Part shown: positions 9,632-22,573 of the stretch, piece after piece
How positions within the stretch are numbered: position 1 is the first letter of the stretch
Layout of the letters: every line of letters begins with the position of its first letter
Origin: Cyprinodon diabolis
Lineage: Eukaryota > Chordata > Actinopteri > Cyprinodontiformes > Cyprinodontidae
Direction of reading: 5' to 3'
Length of the DNA stretch: 64,000 nt
Assembly (NCBI GenBank): GCA_030533445.1
Contig: JARPUW010000497.1
Location: forward strand, 186,001 to 250,000
The notes under the pieces: generated by a model
Database searches by the model: none
Told to the model about the DNA's origin: nothing
What the model saw: only the letters and a program-made list of their open reading frames with translations
Program-made: the position numbers and the translations under genes

Positions 9632-12325
9632 TTATAATTCTCCCGTATACCCAAAACTTCGGCGCGTAACTAGTCCCGCACGGTTTGGCGGATCGGGCCC
9701 AAAGTTGGCACACGCGTCGGGACCAATGGGGTGATGTGTGCTTGTATAAAACTTTCTCATTAGTCCGAAGGTTTGCGAATTATTAGCGAAAACGTCGCAA
9801 AAAAATCCCATAGGAAATGAATGGGGAGAGGAAAAAAAAAGCATAAAAAACAGCACTTCACTGTGTCGGCATACATTCACCTAGAAAAACAGTTTGAAGC
9901 TCAGTTTGTAGATAAATCCTTCGTCTATTTAAAACTGAAGACGGTATGTTGATAACTGCTACGGTTTTTGTATAATCAGACCTCAAGCGCCACAAAGTTT
10001 TAGCAAAATCCAGCCTGCTAGAGTGGAGCAACTGAAAAGCTAGAGTGTGAGGCAGGCGTTTTTTAAACACAAAAAAACATTTTAAACTCGCCCTCACGGC
10101 CACATATTTATAGCTAGAGTCACCATTTTTGGTCAGTTTGTAGACTGAAATCTCTGGACCCACACAATATCTTCGGAATTACGGTAGGATTAATACTTTT
10201 CCTTAAAAACCCTCCAGACCGACCTAAAGTCGATGAAAATCAGAGCCGTTTTTCATTGGTTTTGGAGCAGAAGAGGGGAGAAAAACGAATCAGACTATGT
10301 GTTTTAAACTCGTCATAAATATTTTTCTGAATGACACACATACACCAAAGTTGGCATAGTTGGAGTCGAAGGATGACTGACGCTCACGGTGAAAAAATTT
10401 TTTGAATAACTCATACGGTTTTTGCTCAGCAGTCGTTTGTTCGGAGGACATTTTAAGCACCTGAAAGCTGAGTGACAGTGACCTGCTGCAGCTAGCTCAA
10501 TTAGAAGCTTAGGTGTGATGAAACGTTTTTTCTTTTTCTTTCTCTTCCCATTCAGTTTGTAGATGATCTACAGCCATGAAAGTTACTCCAATTGAAGACA
10601 AGATATAGCTGTCGCTTAGATAAAAAGAATTTTTCAGATACCTTTTACGGTTTTTACTCAGCAGTCGTTTGTTCGGAGGGGTGCTTTAGCAGCTAAAAGG
10701 TGAGTGAGAGTGAGGTCCTGCAGTTAAAAGAAAGGGAGGAGCAGGTGGGCCAACCATTTTGTTTGTGCTTCGTTTTGGGTTGTGAAAGACCTACAGACAT
10801 GAAGGTTACCCCAGTCTGAGACAAAGGATAGATGTTGCTTTCACTGAAAGAATTTTTCAGATATCTTTTACGGTTTTTGCTCAGCAGTCGTTTGTTCGGA
10901 GGGTAAGCACCTGGAAGCTAGCTGACAGTTAGCTTCTGCAGCAGCCTGCTAGAGTGCAGCTGCTGAAATCTTAGTGTGAGGCGGCCATTTTTTTCAGATC
11001 AAACATCTTATTCTCGCCCTCACGGCCACATATTTGGAGCTACAGTCACCATTTTTGGTCAGTTTGTAGACTGAAACCTCTGGACTCACACAATGTCTTC
11101 GGAATTACGGTAGGATTAATACTTTTCCTTAAAAACCCTCCAGACCAACCTAAAGTCGATGAGAGTTTCAGCCTTTCTCTATTCTTTTTGAGCTGAAGAT
11201 GGGAGAGAAACGAATCAGACTATGTGTTTTCAACTCGTCATAAATATTTTTCTGAATGACACACATACACCAAAGTTGGTATAGTTGGAGTCGAAGGATT
11301 GCTGATGCTCATGGTGAAAATGTTTTTTGAATAACTCATACGGTTTTTGATCAGTAGTCGTTTGTTCGGTGCCGTTCTTCCCATACAAAAAAGCCTGGGA
11401 AGAAGAAACCAATAGTGAGTGCAGCTGTTGTCTGTGTCAGTGAGAGGCTCGTTAAGCGTTGTCAAGGTTACCAAGCTTCAAACAGATTTTACCTCTGCTG
11501 TTTTAAACAGCACATATTAATCTAATGGAGGGTGAAAGGACTGATTTAACATTGGGAAATGGATACTATATGACTGCTGTCCATGACACTTCCCTTGCCA
11601 CTCAGCACTGATAGACTTTCAAAATAAGACTCCAGGGACCCTACAAAATAAAAGCCTCTATATTTTTTTACATATATTTATTGCCCTATATGGCTCAACA
11701 TTATGACCCAAACTCAACCCCGTTTTAGAGAATAGACTCTAGGAGACTGTTTAAAACACACCCTATAGCAAATTTCAAAATAAAAGCCTCCCATTTCCGC
11801 TTCATCTACTGCCCTAATAACATGGAAAAAGAGTGATTTAACGATTGGAAAGTAATCAACTATCATTGACGGGTCTGAACATTTTCTATAAACACAACTC
11901 TGTTGGACTTTCAAAATAAGACTCCAGGGACCCTACAAAATAAAAGCCTCTAGATTATACTAATGCATTAATTGATGCAAATGGCTCAACATTATGACCC
12001 AAACTCTTCCAGGTTGTTTTTATTAGACTCTAGTGACCTTTTCAAAACACACCCAGAGCAAATTTCACAATAAAAGTCTCCCATTTACTCTGTAATACAG
12101 CAACTATTCACCTAATAACATGGAAAACCAGTGATTTAACATTTGGAAATGGATTCTATATCACTGCTGGGCGTGACCCATCTTTTGATGCACATTCATG
12201 ATAGACTTTCAAAATAAGACTACAAGGACTCTACAGAATAAAAGCCTCTTCCTTATACACACTCATACATTCTGGCATATTGCTCATTGCCATTGGTGAT
12301 TTCATCACTGCAATGGCTCTTAGAA

Positions 12326-12526
12326 GGCGGGCGGAGCCCGCCAATGGTAACAGGCGGGCGGAGCCCGCCAAAGGTGATTACATCACTGCAATGGCTCTTA
12401 GCAGGCGGGCGGAGCCCGCCATTGGTGATTTCATCACTGCAATGGCTCTTAGAAGGCGGGCAGAGCCCGCCATTGGTGATTTTTTTCTTCACTGAGATGG
12501 CTCCTAGCAGGCGGGCGAAGCCCGCC
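12326..12526 (+). repeat. GC-hairpin minisatellite, unit 4
   Basis: Five perfect hairpins, same loops as unit 1. Confidence 0.92.
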
Positions 12527-12799
12527 AACTGGGCTTTACCCACTGTGTTTCAATATGGACAACCCATATTACCCTTGTGCATCATACGCTGTGCACGTCT
12601 ATTTCCCAGATTTCAGCACAAGTGGCACACAGCTCTCTTTGCCCATGAACTTGCCCTCTTTCCTTCCCTCAGCAGCCCTCAAAGGCGTAAGCAGTTGGTC
12701 TGGGGAGCCCCGACGTCACTTGCCAGGGCCGTATTGGCCCGGTTCCCCAGACGGGCAGTAGGTGGCCCCCCTCAAAATTTCTTTAGAAATTTTCTAGTT

Positions 12800-12938
12800 G
12801 GGGGGCCACATGCCGAAGGCATGGCCCACCTACTACTATTGCACATATTTATTCCGCGTATTATTGGGGGGCCACATGCCGAAGGCATGGCCCACCTACT
12901 ACTATTGCACATATTTATTCCGCGTATTATTATTATTA
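12800..12938 (+). repeat. 66-bp minisatellite, two copies (unit 4)
   Basis: Copies start at 12800 and 12866, period 66 bp, followed by an expanded ATT run. Confidence 0.93.
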
Positions 12939-15900
12939 TTATAATTCTCCCGTATACCCAAAACTTCGGCGCGTAACTAGTCCCGCACGGTTTGGCGGAT
13001 CGGGCCCAAAGTTGGCACACGCGTCGGGACCAATGGGGTGATGTGTGCTTGTATAAAACTTTCTCATTAGTCCGAAGGTTTGCGAATTATTAGCGAAAAC
13101 GTCGCAAAAAAATCCCATAGGAAATGAATGGGGAGAGGAAAAAAAAAGCATAAAAAACAGCACTTCACTGTGTCGGCATACATTCACCTAGAAAAACAGT
13201 TTGAAGCTCAGTTTGTAGATAAATCCTTCGTCTATTTAAAACTGAAGACGGTATGTTGATAACTGCTACGGTTTTTGTATAATCAGACCTCAAGCGCCAC
13301 AAAGTTTTAGCAAAATCCAGCCTGCTAGAGTGGAGCAACTGAAAAGCTAGAGTGTGAGGCAGGCGTTTTTTAAACACAAAAAAACATTTTAAACTCGCCC
13401 TCACGGCCACATATTTATAGCTAGAGTCACCATTTTTGGTCAGTTTGTAGACTGAAATCTCTGGACCCACACAATATCTTCGGAATTACGGTAGGATTAA
13501 TACTTTTCCTTAAAAACCCTCCAGACCGACCTAAAGTCGATGAAAATCAGAGCCGTTTTTCATTGGTTTTGGAGCAGAAGAGGGGAGAAAAACGAATCAG
13601 ACTATGTGTTTTAAACTCGTCATAAATATTTTTCTGAATGACACACATACACCAAAGTTGGCATAGTTGGAGTCGAAGGATGACTGACGCTCACGGTGAA
13701 AAAATTTTTTGAATAACTCATACGGTTTTTGCTCAGCAGTCGTTTGTTCGGAGGACATTTTAAGCACCTGAAAGCTGAGTGACAGTGACCTGCTGCAGCT
13801 AGCTCAATTAGAAGCTTAGGTGTGATGAAACGTTTTTTCTTTTTCTTTCTCTTCCCATTCAGTTTGTAGATGACCTACAGCCATGAAAGTTACTCCAATC
13901 GAAGACAAGATATAGCTGTCGCTTAGATAAAAAGAATTTTTCAGATACCTTTTACGGTTTTTACTCAGCAGTCGTTTGTTCGGAGGGGTGCTTTAGCAGC
14001 TAAAAGGTGAGTGAGAGTGAGGTCCTGCAGTTAAAAGAAAGGGAGGAGCAGGTGGGCCAACCATTTTGTTTGTGCTTCGTTTTGGGTTGTGAAAGACCTA
14101 CAGACATGAAGGTTACCCCAGTCTGAGACAAAGGATAGATGTTGCTTTCACTGAAAGAATTTTTCAGATATCTTTTACGGTTTTTGCTCAGCAGTCGTTT
14201 TTTCGGAGGGTAAGCACCTGGAAGCTAGCTGACAGTTAGCTTCTGCAGCAGCCTGCTAGAGTGCAGCTGCTGAAATCTTAGTGTGAGGCGGCCATTTTTT
14301 TCAGATCAAACATCTTATTCTCGCCCTCACGGCCACATATTTGGAGCTACAGTCACCATTTTTGGTCAGTTTGTAGACTGAAACCTCTGGACTCACACAA
14401 TGTCTTCGGAATTACGGTAGGATTAATACTTTTCCTTAAAAACCCTCCAGACCAACCTAAAGTCGATGAGAGTTTCAGCCTTTCTCTATTCTTTTTGAGC
14501 TGAAGATGGGAGAGAAACGAATCAGACTATGTGTTTTCAACTCGTCATAAATATTTTTCTGAATGACACACATACACCAAAGTTGGTATAGTTGGAGTCG
14601 AAGGATTGCTGATTCTCATGGTGAAAATGTTTTTTGAATAACTCATACGGTTTTTGATCAGTAGTCGTTTGTTCGGTGCCGTTCTTCCCATACAAAAAAG
14701 CCTGGGAAGAAGAAACCAATAGTGAGTGCAGCTGTTGTCTGTGTCAGTGAGAGGCTCGTTAAGCGTTGTCAAGGTTACCAAGCTTCAAACAGATTTTACC
14801 TCTGCTGTTTTAAACAGCACATATTAATCTAATGGAGGGTGAAAGGACTGATTTAACATTGGGAAATGGATACTATATGACTGCTGTCCATGACACTTCC
14901 CTTGCCACTCAGCACTGATAGACTTTCAAAATAAGACTCCAGGGACCCTACAAAATAAAAGCCTCTATATTTTTTACATATATTTATTGCCCTATATGGC
15001 TCAACATTATGACCCAAACTCAACCCCGTTTTAGAGAATAGACTCTAGGAGACTGTTTAAAACACACCCTATAGCAAATTTCAAAATAAAAGCCTCCCAT
15101 TTCCGCTTCATCTACTGCCCTAATAACATGGAAAAAGAGTGATTTAACGATTGGAAAGTAATCAACTATCATTGACGGGTCTGAACATTTTCTATAAACA
15201 CAACTCTGTTGGACTTTCAAAATAAGACTCCAGCGACCCTACAAAATAAAAGCCTCTAAATTATACTAATGCATTAATTGATGCAAATGGCTCAACATTA
15301 TGACCCAAACTCTTCCAGGTTGTTTTTATTAGACTCTAGTGACCTTTTCAAAACACACCCAGAGCAAATTTCACAATAAAAGTCTCCCATTTACTCTGTA
15401 ATACAGCAACTATTCACCTAATAACATGGAAAACCAGTGATTTAACATTTGGAAATGGATTCTATATCACTGCTGGGCGTGACCCATCTTTTGATGCACA
15501 TTCATGATAGACTTTCAAAATAAGACTACAAGGACTCTACAGAATAAAAGCCTCTTCCTTATACACACTCATACATTCTGGCATATTGCTCATTGCCATT
15601 GGTGATTTCATCACTGCAATGGCTCTTAGAAGGCGGGCGGAGCCCGCCAATGGTAACAGGCGGGCGGAGCCCGCCAAAGGTGATTACATCACTGCAATGG
15701 CTCTTAGCAGGCGGGCGTGATTTCATCACTGCAATGGCTCTTAGAAGGCGGGCAGAGCCCGCCATTGGTGATTTTTTTCTTCACTGAGATGGCTCCTAGC
15801 AGGCGGGCGAAGCCCCCCAACTGAGCTTTACCCACTGTGTTTCAATATGGACAACCCATATTACCCTTGTGCATCATACGCTGTGCACGTCTATTTCCCA

Positions 15901-16092
15901 GATTTCAGCACAAGTGGCACACAGCTCTCTTTGCCCATGAACTTGCCCTCTTTCCTTCCCTCAGCAGCCCTCAAAGGCGTAAGCAGTTGGTCTGGGGAGC
16001 CCCGACGTCACTTGCCAGGGCCGTATTGGCCCGGTTCCCCAGACGGGCAGTAGGTGGCCCCCCTCAAAATTTCTTTAGAAATTTTCTAGTTA
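12939..16092 (+). repeat. Macrosatellite unit 5 (3154 bp)
   Basis: The unit is 15 bp short. A 14-bp deletion lies in the third GC hairpin (junction 15717/15718) and one C is missing in CACACCCAGAGC. It shares CCAATCGAAG and CTCCAGCGACC with units 2 and 15-17. No 66-bp copy. Confidence 0.95.
15632..15818 (+). repeat. GC-hairpin minisatellite, unit 5, third hairpin broken
   Basis: The third hairpin keeps only its left arm (GGCGGGCG, then TGATTTC), because 14 bp including its right arm are gone. The fifth has a stem change (GCCCCCC in the right arm). The remaining three are perfect. Confidence 0.92.
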
Positions 16093-19000
16093 TTATAATT
16101 CTCCCGTATACCCAAAACTTCGGCGCGTAACTAGTCCCGCACGGTTTGGCGGATCGGGCCCAAAGTTGGCACACGCGTCGGGACCAATGGGGTGATGTGT
16201 GCTTGTATAAAACTTTCTCATTAGTCCGAAGGTTTGCGAATTATTAGCGAAAACGTCGCAAAAAAATCCCATAGGAAATGAATGGGGAGAGGAAAAAAAA
16301 AGCATAAAAAACAGCACTTCACTGTGTCAGCATACATTCACCTAGAAAAACAGTTTGAAGCTCAGTTTGTAGATAAATCCTTCGTCTATTTAAAACTGAA
16401 GACGGTATGTTGATAACTGCTACGGTTTTTGTATAATCAGACCTCAAGCGCCACAAAGTTTTAGCAAAATCCAGCCTGCTAGAGTGGAGCAACTGAAAAG
16501 CTAGAGTGTGAGGCAGGCGTTTTTTAAACACAAAAAAACATTTTAAACTCGCCCTCACGGCCACATATTTATAGCTAGAGTCACCATTTTTGGTCAGTTT
16601 GTAGACTGAAATCTCTGGACCCACACAATATCTTCGGAATTACGGTAGGATTAATACTTTTCCTTAAAAACCCTCCAGACCGACCTAAAGTCGATGAAAA
16701 TCAGAGCCGTTTTTCATTGGTTTTGGAGCAGAAGAGGGGAGAAAAACGAATCAGACTATGTGTTTTAAACTCGTCATAAATATTTTTCTGAATGACACAC
16801 ATACACCAAAGTTGGCATAGTTGGAGTCGAAGGATGACTGACGCTCACGGTGAAAAAATTTTTTGAATAACTCATACGGTTTTTGCTCAGCAGTCGTTTG
16901 TTCGGAGGACATTTTAAGCACCTGAAAGCTGAGTGACAGTGACCTGCTGCAGCTAGCTCAATTAGAAGCTTAGGTGTGATGAAACGTTTTTTCTTTTTCT
17001 TTCTCTTCCCATTCAGTTTGTAGATGACCTACAGCCATGAAAGTTACTCCAATTGAAGACAAGATATAGCTGTCGCTTAGATAAAAAGAATTTTTCAGAT
17101 ACCTTTTACGGTTTTTACTCAGCAGTCGTTTGTTCGGAGGGGTGCTTTAGCAGCTAAAAGGTGAGTGAGAGTGAGGTCCTGCAGTTCAAACAAAGGGAGG
17201 AGCAGGTGGGCCAACCATTTTGTTTGTGCTTCGTTTTGGGTTGTGAAAGACCTACAGACATGAAGGTTACCCCAGTCTGAGAGAAAGGATAGATGTTGCT
17301 TTCACTGAAAGAATTTTTCAGATACCTTTTACGGTTTTTGCTCAGCAGTCGTTTGTTCGGAGGTTAAGCACCTGGAAGCTAGCTGACAGTTAGCTTCTGC
17401 AGCAGCCTGCTAGAGTGCAGCTGCTGAAATCTTAGTGTGAGGCGGCCATTTTTTTAAGATCAAACATCTTATTCTCGCCCTCACGGCCACATATTTGGAG
17501 CTACAGTCACCATTTTTGGTCAGTTTGTAGACTGAAACCTCTGGACTCACACAATGTCTTCGGAATTACGGTAGGATTAATACTTTTCCTTAAAAACCCT
17601 CCAGACCAACCTAAAGTCGATGAGAGTTTCAGCCTTTCTCTATTCTTTTTGAGCTGAAGATGGGAGAGAAACGAATCAGACTATGTGTCTTCAAGTCGTC
17701 ATAAATATTTTTCTGAATGACACACATACACCAAAGTTGGTATAGTTGGAGTCGAAGGATTGCTGATGCTCATGGTGAAAATGTTTTTTGAATAACTCAT
17801 ACGGTTTTTGATCAGTAGTCGTTTGTTCGGTGCCGTTCTTCCCATACAAAAAAGCCTGGGAAGAAGAAACCAATAGTGAGTGCAGCTGTTGTCTGTGTCA
17901 GTGAGAGGCTCCTTAAGCGTTGTCAAGGTTACCAAGCTTCAAACAGATTTTACCTCTGCTGTTTTAAACAGCACATATTAATCTAATGGAGGGTGAAAGG
18001 ACTGATTTAACATTGGGAAATGGATACTATATGACTGCTGTCCATGACACTTCCCTTGCCACTCAGCACTGATAGACTTTCAAAATAAGACTCCAGGGAC
18101 CCTACAAAATAAAAGCCTCTATATTTTTTACATATATTTATTGCCCTATATGGCTCAACATTATGACCCAAACTCAACCCCGTTTTAGAGAATAGACTCT
18201 AGGAGACTGTTTAAAACACACCCTATAGCAAATTTCAAAATAAAAGCCTCCCATTTCCGCTTCATCTACTGCCCTAATAACATGGAAAAAGAGTGATTTA
18301 ACGATTGGAAAGTAATCAACTATCATTGACGGGTCTGAACATTTTCTATAAACACAACTCTGTTGGACTTTCAAAATAAGACTCCAGGGACCCTACAAAA
18401 TAAAAGCCTCTAGATTATACTAATGCATTAATTGATGCAAATGGCTCAACATTATGACCCAAACTCTTCCAGGTTGTTTTTATTAGACTCTAGTGACCTT
18501 TTCAAAACACACCCCAGAGCAAATTTCACAATAAAAGTCTCCCATTTACTCTGTAATACAGCAACTATTCACCTAATAACATGGAAAACCAGTGATTTAA
18601 CATTTGGAAATGGATTCTATATCACTGCTGGGCGTGACCCATCTTTTGATGCACATTCATGATAGACTTTCAAAATAAGACTACAAGGACTCTACAGAAT
18701 AAAAGCCTCTTCCTTATACACACTCATACATTCTGGCATATTGCTCATTGCCATTGGTGATTTCATCACTGCAATGGCTCTTAGAAGGCGGGCGGAGCCC
18801 ACCAATGGTAACAGGCGGGCGGAGCCCGCCAAAGGTGATTACATCACTGCAATGGCTCTTAGCAGGCGGGCAGAGCCCGCCATTGGTGATTTCATCACTG
18901 CAATGGCTCTTAGAAGGCGGGCAGAGCCCGCCATTGGTGATTTTTTTCTTCACTGAGATGGCTCCTAGCAGGCGGGCGAAGCCCGCCAACTGGGCTTTAC

Positions 19001-19261
19001 CCACTGTGTTTCAATATGGACAACCCATATTACCCTTGTGCATCATACGCTGTGCACGTCTATTTCCCAGATTTCAGCACAAGTGGCACACAGCTCTCTT
19101 TGCCCATGAACTTGCCCTCTTTCCTTCCCTCAGCAGCCCTCAAAGGCGTAAGCAGTTGGTCTGGGGAGCCCCGACGTCACTTGCCAGGGCCGTATTGGCC
19201 CGGTTCCCCAGACGGGCAGTAGGTGGCCCCCCTCAAAATTTCTTTAGAAATTTTCTAGTTA
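16093..19261 (+). repeat. Macrosatellite unit 6 (3169 bp)
   Basis: Standard length. It has TTCAAGTCGTC in block B, shared with unit 12, and GGCTCCTTAAGCG, shared with unit 20. It also has GTGTCAGCATAC in the head, not seen in other units. Confidence 0.95.
18787..18987 (+). repeat. GC-hairpin minisatellite, unit 6
   Basis: The first hairpin has a right-arm mismatch (GCCCACC). The third has loop AGA instead of GGA. The other three are standard. Confidence 0.92.
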
Positions 19262-21954
19262 TTATAATTCTCCCGTATACCCAAAACTTCGGCGCGTAAC
19301 TAGTCCCGCACGGTTTGGCGGATCGGGCCCAAAGTTGGCACACGCGTCGGGACCAATGGGGTGATGTGTGCTTGTATAAAACTTTCTCATTAGTCCGAAG
19401 GTTTGCGAATTATTAGCGAAAACGTCGCAAAAAAATCCCATAGGAAATGAATGGGGAGAGGAAAAAAAAAGCATAAAAAACAGCACTTCACTGTGTCGGC
19501 ATACATTCACCTAGAAAAACAGTTTGAAGCTCAGTTTGTAGATAAATCCTTCGTCTATTTAAAACTGAAGACGGTATGTTGATAACTGCTACGTTTTTTG
19601 TATAATCAGACCTCAAGCGCCACAAAGTTTTAGCAAAATCCAGCCTGCTAGAGTGGAGCAACTGAAAAGCTAGAGTGTGAGGCAGGCGTTTTTTAAACAC
19701 AAAAAAACATTTTAAACTCGCCCTCACGGCCACATATTTATAGCTAGAGTCACCATTTTTGGTCAGTTTGTAGACTGAAATCTCTGGACCCACACAATAT
19801 CTTCGGAATTACGGTAGGATTAATACTTTTCCTTAAAAACCCTCCAGACCGACCTAAAGTCGATGAAAATCAGAGCCGTTTTTCATTGGTTTTGGAGCAG
19901 AAGAGGGGAGAAAAACGAATCCGACTATGTGTTTTAAACTCGTCATAAATATTTTTCTGAATGACACACATACACCAAAGTTGGCATAGTTGGAGTCGAA
20001 GGATGACTGACGCTCACGGTGAAAAAATTTTTTGAATAACTCATACGGTTTTTGCTCAGCAGTCGTTTGTTCGGAGGACATTTTAAGCACCTGAAAGCTG
20101 AGTGACAGTGACCTGCTGCAGCTAGCTCAATTAGAAGCTTAGGTGTGATGAAACGTTTTTTCTTTTTCTTTCTCTTCCCATTCAGTTTGTAGATGACCTA
20201 CAGCCATGAAAGTTACTCCAATTGAAGACAAGATATAGCTGTCGCTTAGATAAAAAGAATTTTTCAGATACCTTTTACGGTTTTTACTCAGCAGTCGTTT
20301 GTTCGGAGGGGTGCTTTAGCAGCTAAAAGGTGAGTGAGAGTGAGGTCCTGCAGTTCAAACAAAGGGAGGAGCAGGTGGGCCAACCATTTTGTTTGTGCTT
20401 CGTTTTGGGTTGTGAAAGACCTACAGACATGAAGGTTACCCCAGTCTGAGACAAAGGATAGATGTTGCTTTCACTGAAAGAATTTTTCAGATATCTTTTA
20501 CGGTTTTTGCTCAGCAGTCGTTTGTTCGGAGGGTAAGCACCTGGAAGCTAGCTGACAGTTAGCTTCTGCAGCAGCCTGCTAGAGTGCAGCTGCTGAAATC
20601 TTAGTGTGAGGCGGCCATTTTTTAAGATCAAACATCTTATTCTCGCCCTCACGGCCACATATTTGGAGCTACAGTCACCATTTTTGGTCAGTTTGTAGAC
20701 TGAAACCTCTGGACTCACACAATGTCTTCGGAATTACGGTAGGATTAATACTTTGCCTTAAAAACCCTCCAGACCAACCTAAAGTGGATGAGAGTTTCAG
20801 CCTTTCTCCATTCTTTTTGAGCTGAAGATGGGAGAAAAACGAATCAGACTATGTGTTTTCAACTCGTCATAAATATTTTTCTGAATGACACACATACACC
20901 AAAGTTGGTATAGTTGGAGTCGAAGGATTGCTGATGCTCATGGTGAAAATGTTTTTTGAATAACTCATACGGTTTTTGATCAGTAGTCGTTTGTTCGGTG
21001 CCGTTCTTCCCATACAAAAAAGCCTGGGAAGAAGAAACCAATAGTGAGTGCAGCTGTTGTCTGTGTCAGTGAGAGGCTCGTTAAGCGTTGTCAAGGTTAC
21101 CAAGCTTCAAACAGATTTTACCTCTGCTGTTTTAAACAGCACATATTAATCTAATGGAGGGTGAAAGGACTGATTTAACATTGGGAAATGGATACTATAT
21201 GACTGCTGTACATGACACTTCCCTTGCCACTCAGCACTGATAGACTTTCAAAATAAGACTCCAGGGACCCTACAAAATAAAAGCCTCTATATTTTTTACA
21301 TATATTTATTGCTCTATATGGCTCAACATTATGACCCAAACTCAACCCCGTTTTAGAGAATAGACTCTAGGAGACTGTTTAAAACACACCCTATAGCAAA
21401 TTTCAAAATAAAAGCCTCCCATTTCCGCTTCATCTACTGCCCTAATAACATGGAAAAAGAGTGATTTAACGATTGGAAAGTAATCAACTATCATTGACGG
21501 GTCTGAACATTTTCTATAAACACAACTCTGTTGGACTTTCAAAATAAGACTCCAGGGACCCTACAAAATAAAAGCCTCTAGATTATAGTAATGCATTAAT
21601 TGATGCAAATGGCTCAACATTATGACCCAAACTCTTCCAGGTTGTTTTTATTAGACTCTAGTGACCTTTTCAAAACACACCCCAGAGCAAATTTCACAAT
21701 AAAAGTCTCCCATTTACTCTGTAATACAGCAACTATTCACCTAATAACATGGAAAACCAGTGATTTAACATTTGGAAATGGATTCTATATCACTGCTGGG
21801 CGTGACCCATCTTTTGATGCACATTCATGATAGACTTTCAAAATAAGACTACAAGGACTCTACAGAATAAAAGCCTCTTCCTTATACACACTCATACATT
21901 CTGGCATATTGCTCATTGCCATTGGTGATTTCATCACTGCAATGGCTCTTAGAA

Positions 21955-22155
21955 GGCGGGCGGAGCCCGCCAATGGTAACAGGCGGGCGGAGCCCGCCAA
22001 AGGTGATTACATCACTGCAATGGCTCTTAGCAGGCGGGCGGAGCCCGCCATTGGTGATTTCATCACTGCAATGGCTCTTAGAAGGCGGGCAGAGCCCGCC
22101 ATTGGTGATTTTTTTCTTCACTGAGATGGCTCCTAGCAGGCGGGCGAAGCCCGCC
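21955..22155 (+). repeat. GC-hairpin minisatellite, unit 7
   Basis: Five perfect hairpins, same loops as unit 1. Confidence 0.92.
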
Positions 22156-22428
22156 AACTGGGCTTTACCCACTGTGTTTCAATATGGACAACCCATATTA
22201 CCCTTGTGCATCATACTCTGTGCACGTCTATTTCCCAGATTTCAGCACAAGTGGCACACAGCTCTCTTTGCCCATGAACTTGCCCTCTTTCCTTCCCTCA
22301 GCAGCCCTCAAAGGCGTAAGCAGTTGGTCTGGGGAGCCACGACGTCACTTGCCAGGGCCGTATTGGCCCGGTTCCCCAGACGGGCAGTAGGTGGCCCCCC
22401 TCAAAATTTCTTTAGAAATTTTCTAGTT

Positions 22429-22573
22429 GGGGGGCCACATGCCGAAGGCATGGCCCACCTACTACTATTGCACATATTTATTCCGCGTATTATTATTATT
22501 GGGGGGCCACATGCCGAAGGCATGGCCCACCTACTACTATTGCACATATTTATTCCGCGTATTATTATTATTA
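22429..22573 (+). repeat. 66-bp minisatellite, two copies (unit 7)
   Basis: Copies start at 22429 and 22501. The period is 72 bp because two extra ATT triplets sit at the end of the first copy. Confidence 0.93.

Larger units (their letters stand above)
9632..12938 (+). repeat. Macrosatellite unit 4 (3307 bp)
   Basis: The unit carries two 66-bp minisatellite copies. It shares GATGATCTACAG, a seven-T TATATTTTTTTAC run and CACACCCAGAGC with unit 10. The first two also occur in unit 18. Confidence 0.95.
19262..22573 (+). repeat. Macrosatellite unit 7 (3312 bp)
   Basis: By the diagnostic bases this is nearly the same as units 1 and 13 (GAATCCGAC, TTTGCCTTAA, GTGGATGAG, CTGTACATG, GCTCTATATG, CATACTCTGTG). 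It differs by GCTACGTTTTTTG in the head, GGAGCCACGACG in the tail and two 66-bp minisatellite copies. Confidence 0.95.
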